Part shown: positions 6,739 to 6,844 of the stretch, piece by piece
Numbering within the stretch: the first letter of the stretch is position 1
Layout: each line of letters begins with the position of its first letter
NCBI GenBank assembly: GCA_035500775.1
Contig: DATJWY010000279.1
Coordinates: forward strand, 1 to 6,844
Length of the DNA: 6,844 nucleotides
Origin: DATJWY01 sp035500775
GTDB taxonomy: Bacteria; Pseudomonadota; Alphaproteobacteria; Acetobacterales; Acetobacteraceae
Direction of reading: 5' to 3'
Notes under the pieces: model-generated
Databases searched by the model: none
What the model was told of the DNA's origin: nothing
Seen by the model: only the letters and a program-made list of their open reading frames with translations
Position numbers and translations under genes: made by a program

Positions 6739-6844
6739 ATGGAGCCGATCAGCGCCATCGCGATCAGTCTCGCTCTTGGGGCCGGAGCGACTGCTGGAAA
6801 AGAGATGGTCAGTGCCGTCGTCAAGGACGCGTACGGTAGGCTGA
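6739..6844 (+). CDS. N-terminus of an unrecognised protein (partial, runs off the window)
   Basis: Only 35 complete codons are present, with no stop before the edge. The ATG at 6739 has a strong Shine-Dalgarno, AAGGGGG at 6724-6730, 8 nt upstream, which makes this a more credible start than the longer overlapping frame beginning near 6639. The protein starts M-E-P-I-S-A-I-A-I-S-L-A-L-G-A-G and continues with K-E-M-V-S-A-V-V-K-D-A-Y-G-R-L. This is a hydrophobic, Ala/Gly-rich helix followed by an amphipathic helix, without the basic n-region of a secreted signal. Starts of this general form (M-x-P-I, Gly/Ala-rich helix, then V-x-D-A-Y) occur, as far as I recall, in small all-helical proteins and in N-terminal domains of larger bacterial multi-domain proteins, some linked to conflict systems. 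That resemblance is from memory and is not proof of function. Confidence 0.6.
   Translation, partial: MEPISAIAISLALGAGATAGKEMVSAVVKDAYGRL

Noticed and set aside
6639..6839. 66-codon + strand frame starting near 6639
   Set aside because: Charged low-complexity product starting at a poor non-ATG codon. The frame starting at 6739 has a strong Shine-Dalgarno and a protein-like sequence.

Overview
This window reads as chromosomal DNA of a high-GC alphaproteobacterium, most likely an Acetobacteraceae/Rhodospirillales member. The basis is the strongly G/C-ending codons, the Acs, YciI, EVE and SDR sequence types, and GC-rich multi-hairpin intergenic repeats of a kind I associate with that family. 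The taxonomic call is inference; no rRNA or tRNA is present to test it.

Layout. (1) 1-126 is the last 41 codons of a putative 2-oxoglutarate/Fe(II) dioxygenase on the + strand. (2) About 159-1786 is an IS1182-type insertion sequence with one intact 449-aa DDE transposase on the + strand. (3) 1790-1892 is the first copy of a three-hairpin repeat. It lies between the converging transposase and SDR genes. (4) 1924-6293 is a block transcribed entirely on the - strand. In transcription order it holds a YciI-family protein, an EVE-domain protein, a small Rieske [2Fe-2S] protein, acetyl-CoA synthetase (Acs), a possible small membrane protein overlapping the acs stop, and a short-chain dehydrogenase. 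(5) 6381-6473 is a second copy of the repeat in opposite orientation, with a fragment of a third at 6566-6590. (6) 6739 to the end is the beginning of an unrecognised + strand gene with a good Shine-Dalgarno, cut by the window edge.

How the genes fit together. yciI and EVE are 1-2 nt apart or overlap by 4 nt, depending on the EVE start. EVE and Rieske overlap by 4 nt (ATGA), so these three look translationally coupled. acs follows after 80 nt with its own strong ribosome binding site and a leader hairpin. Directly after the acs stop is a 16-bp perfect hairpin. The acs stop also overlaps the ATG of a 114-codon reading frame with two hydrophobic segments. These two facts pull in opposite directions (terminator versus coupled gene), and the sequence alone does not settle it. 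The SDR gene has its own ribosome binding site and no obvious link to acs.

Most of the window is ordinary. The best candidates for a second look are the repeat family, which shows compensatory base-pair changes between its two copies, the possible small gene after acs, and the truncated gene at the right edge. I do not see a complete defence system, CRISPR array or other unmistakably new system here.
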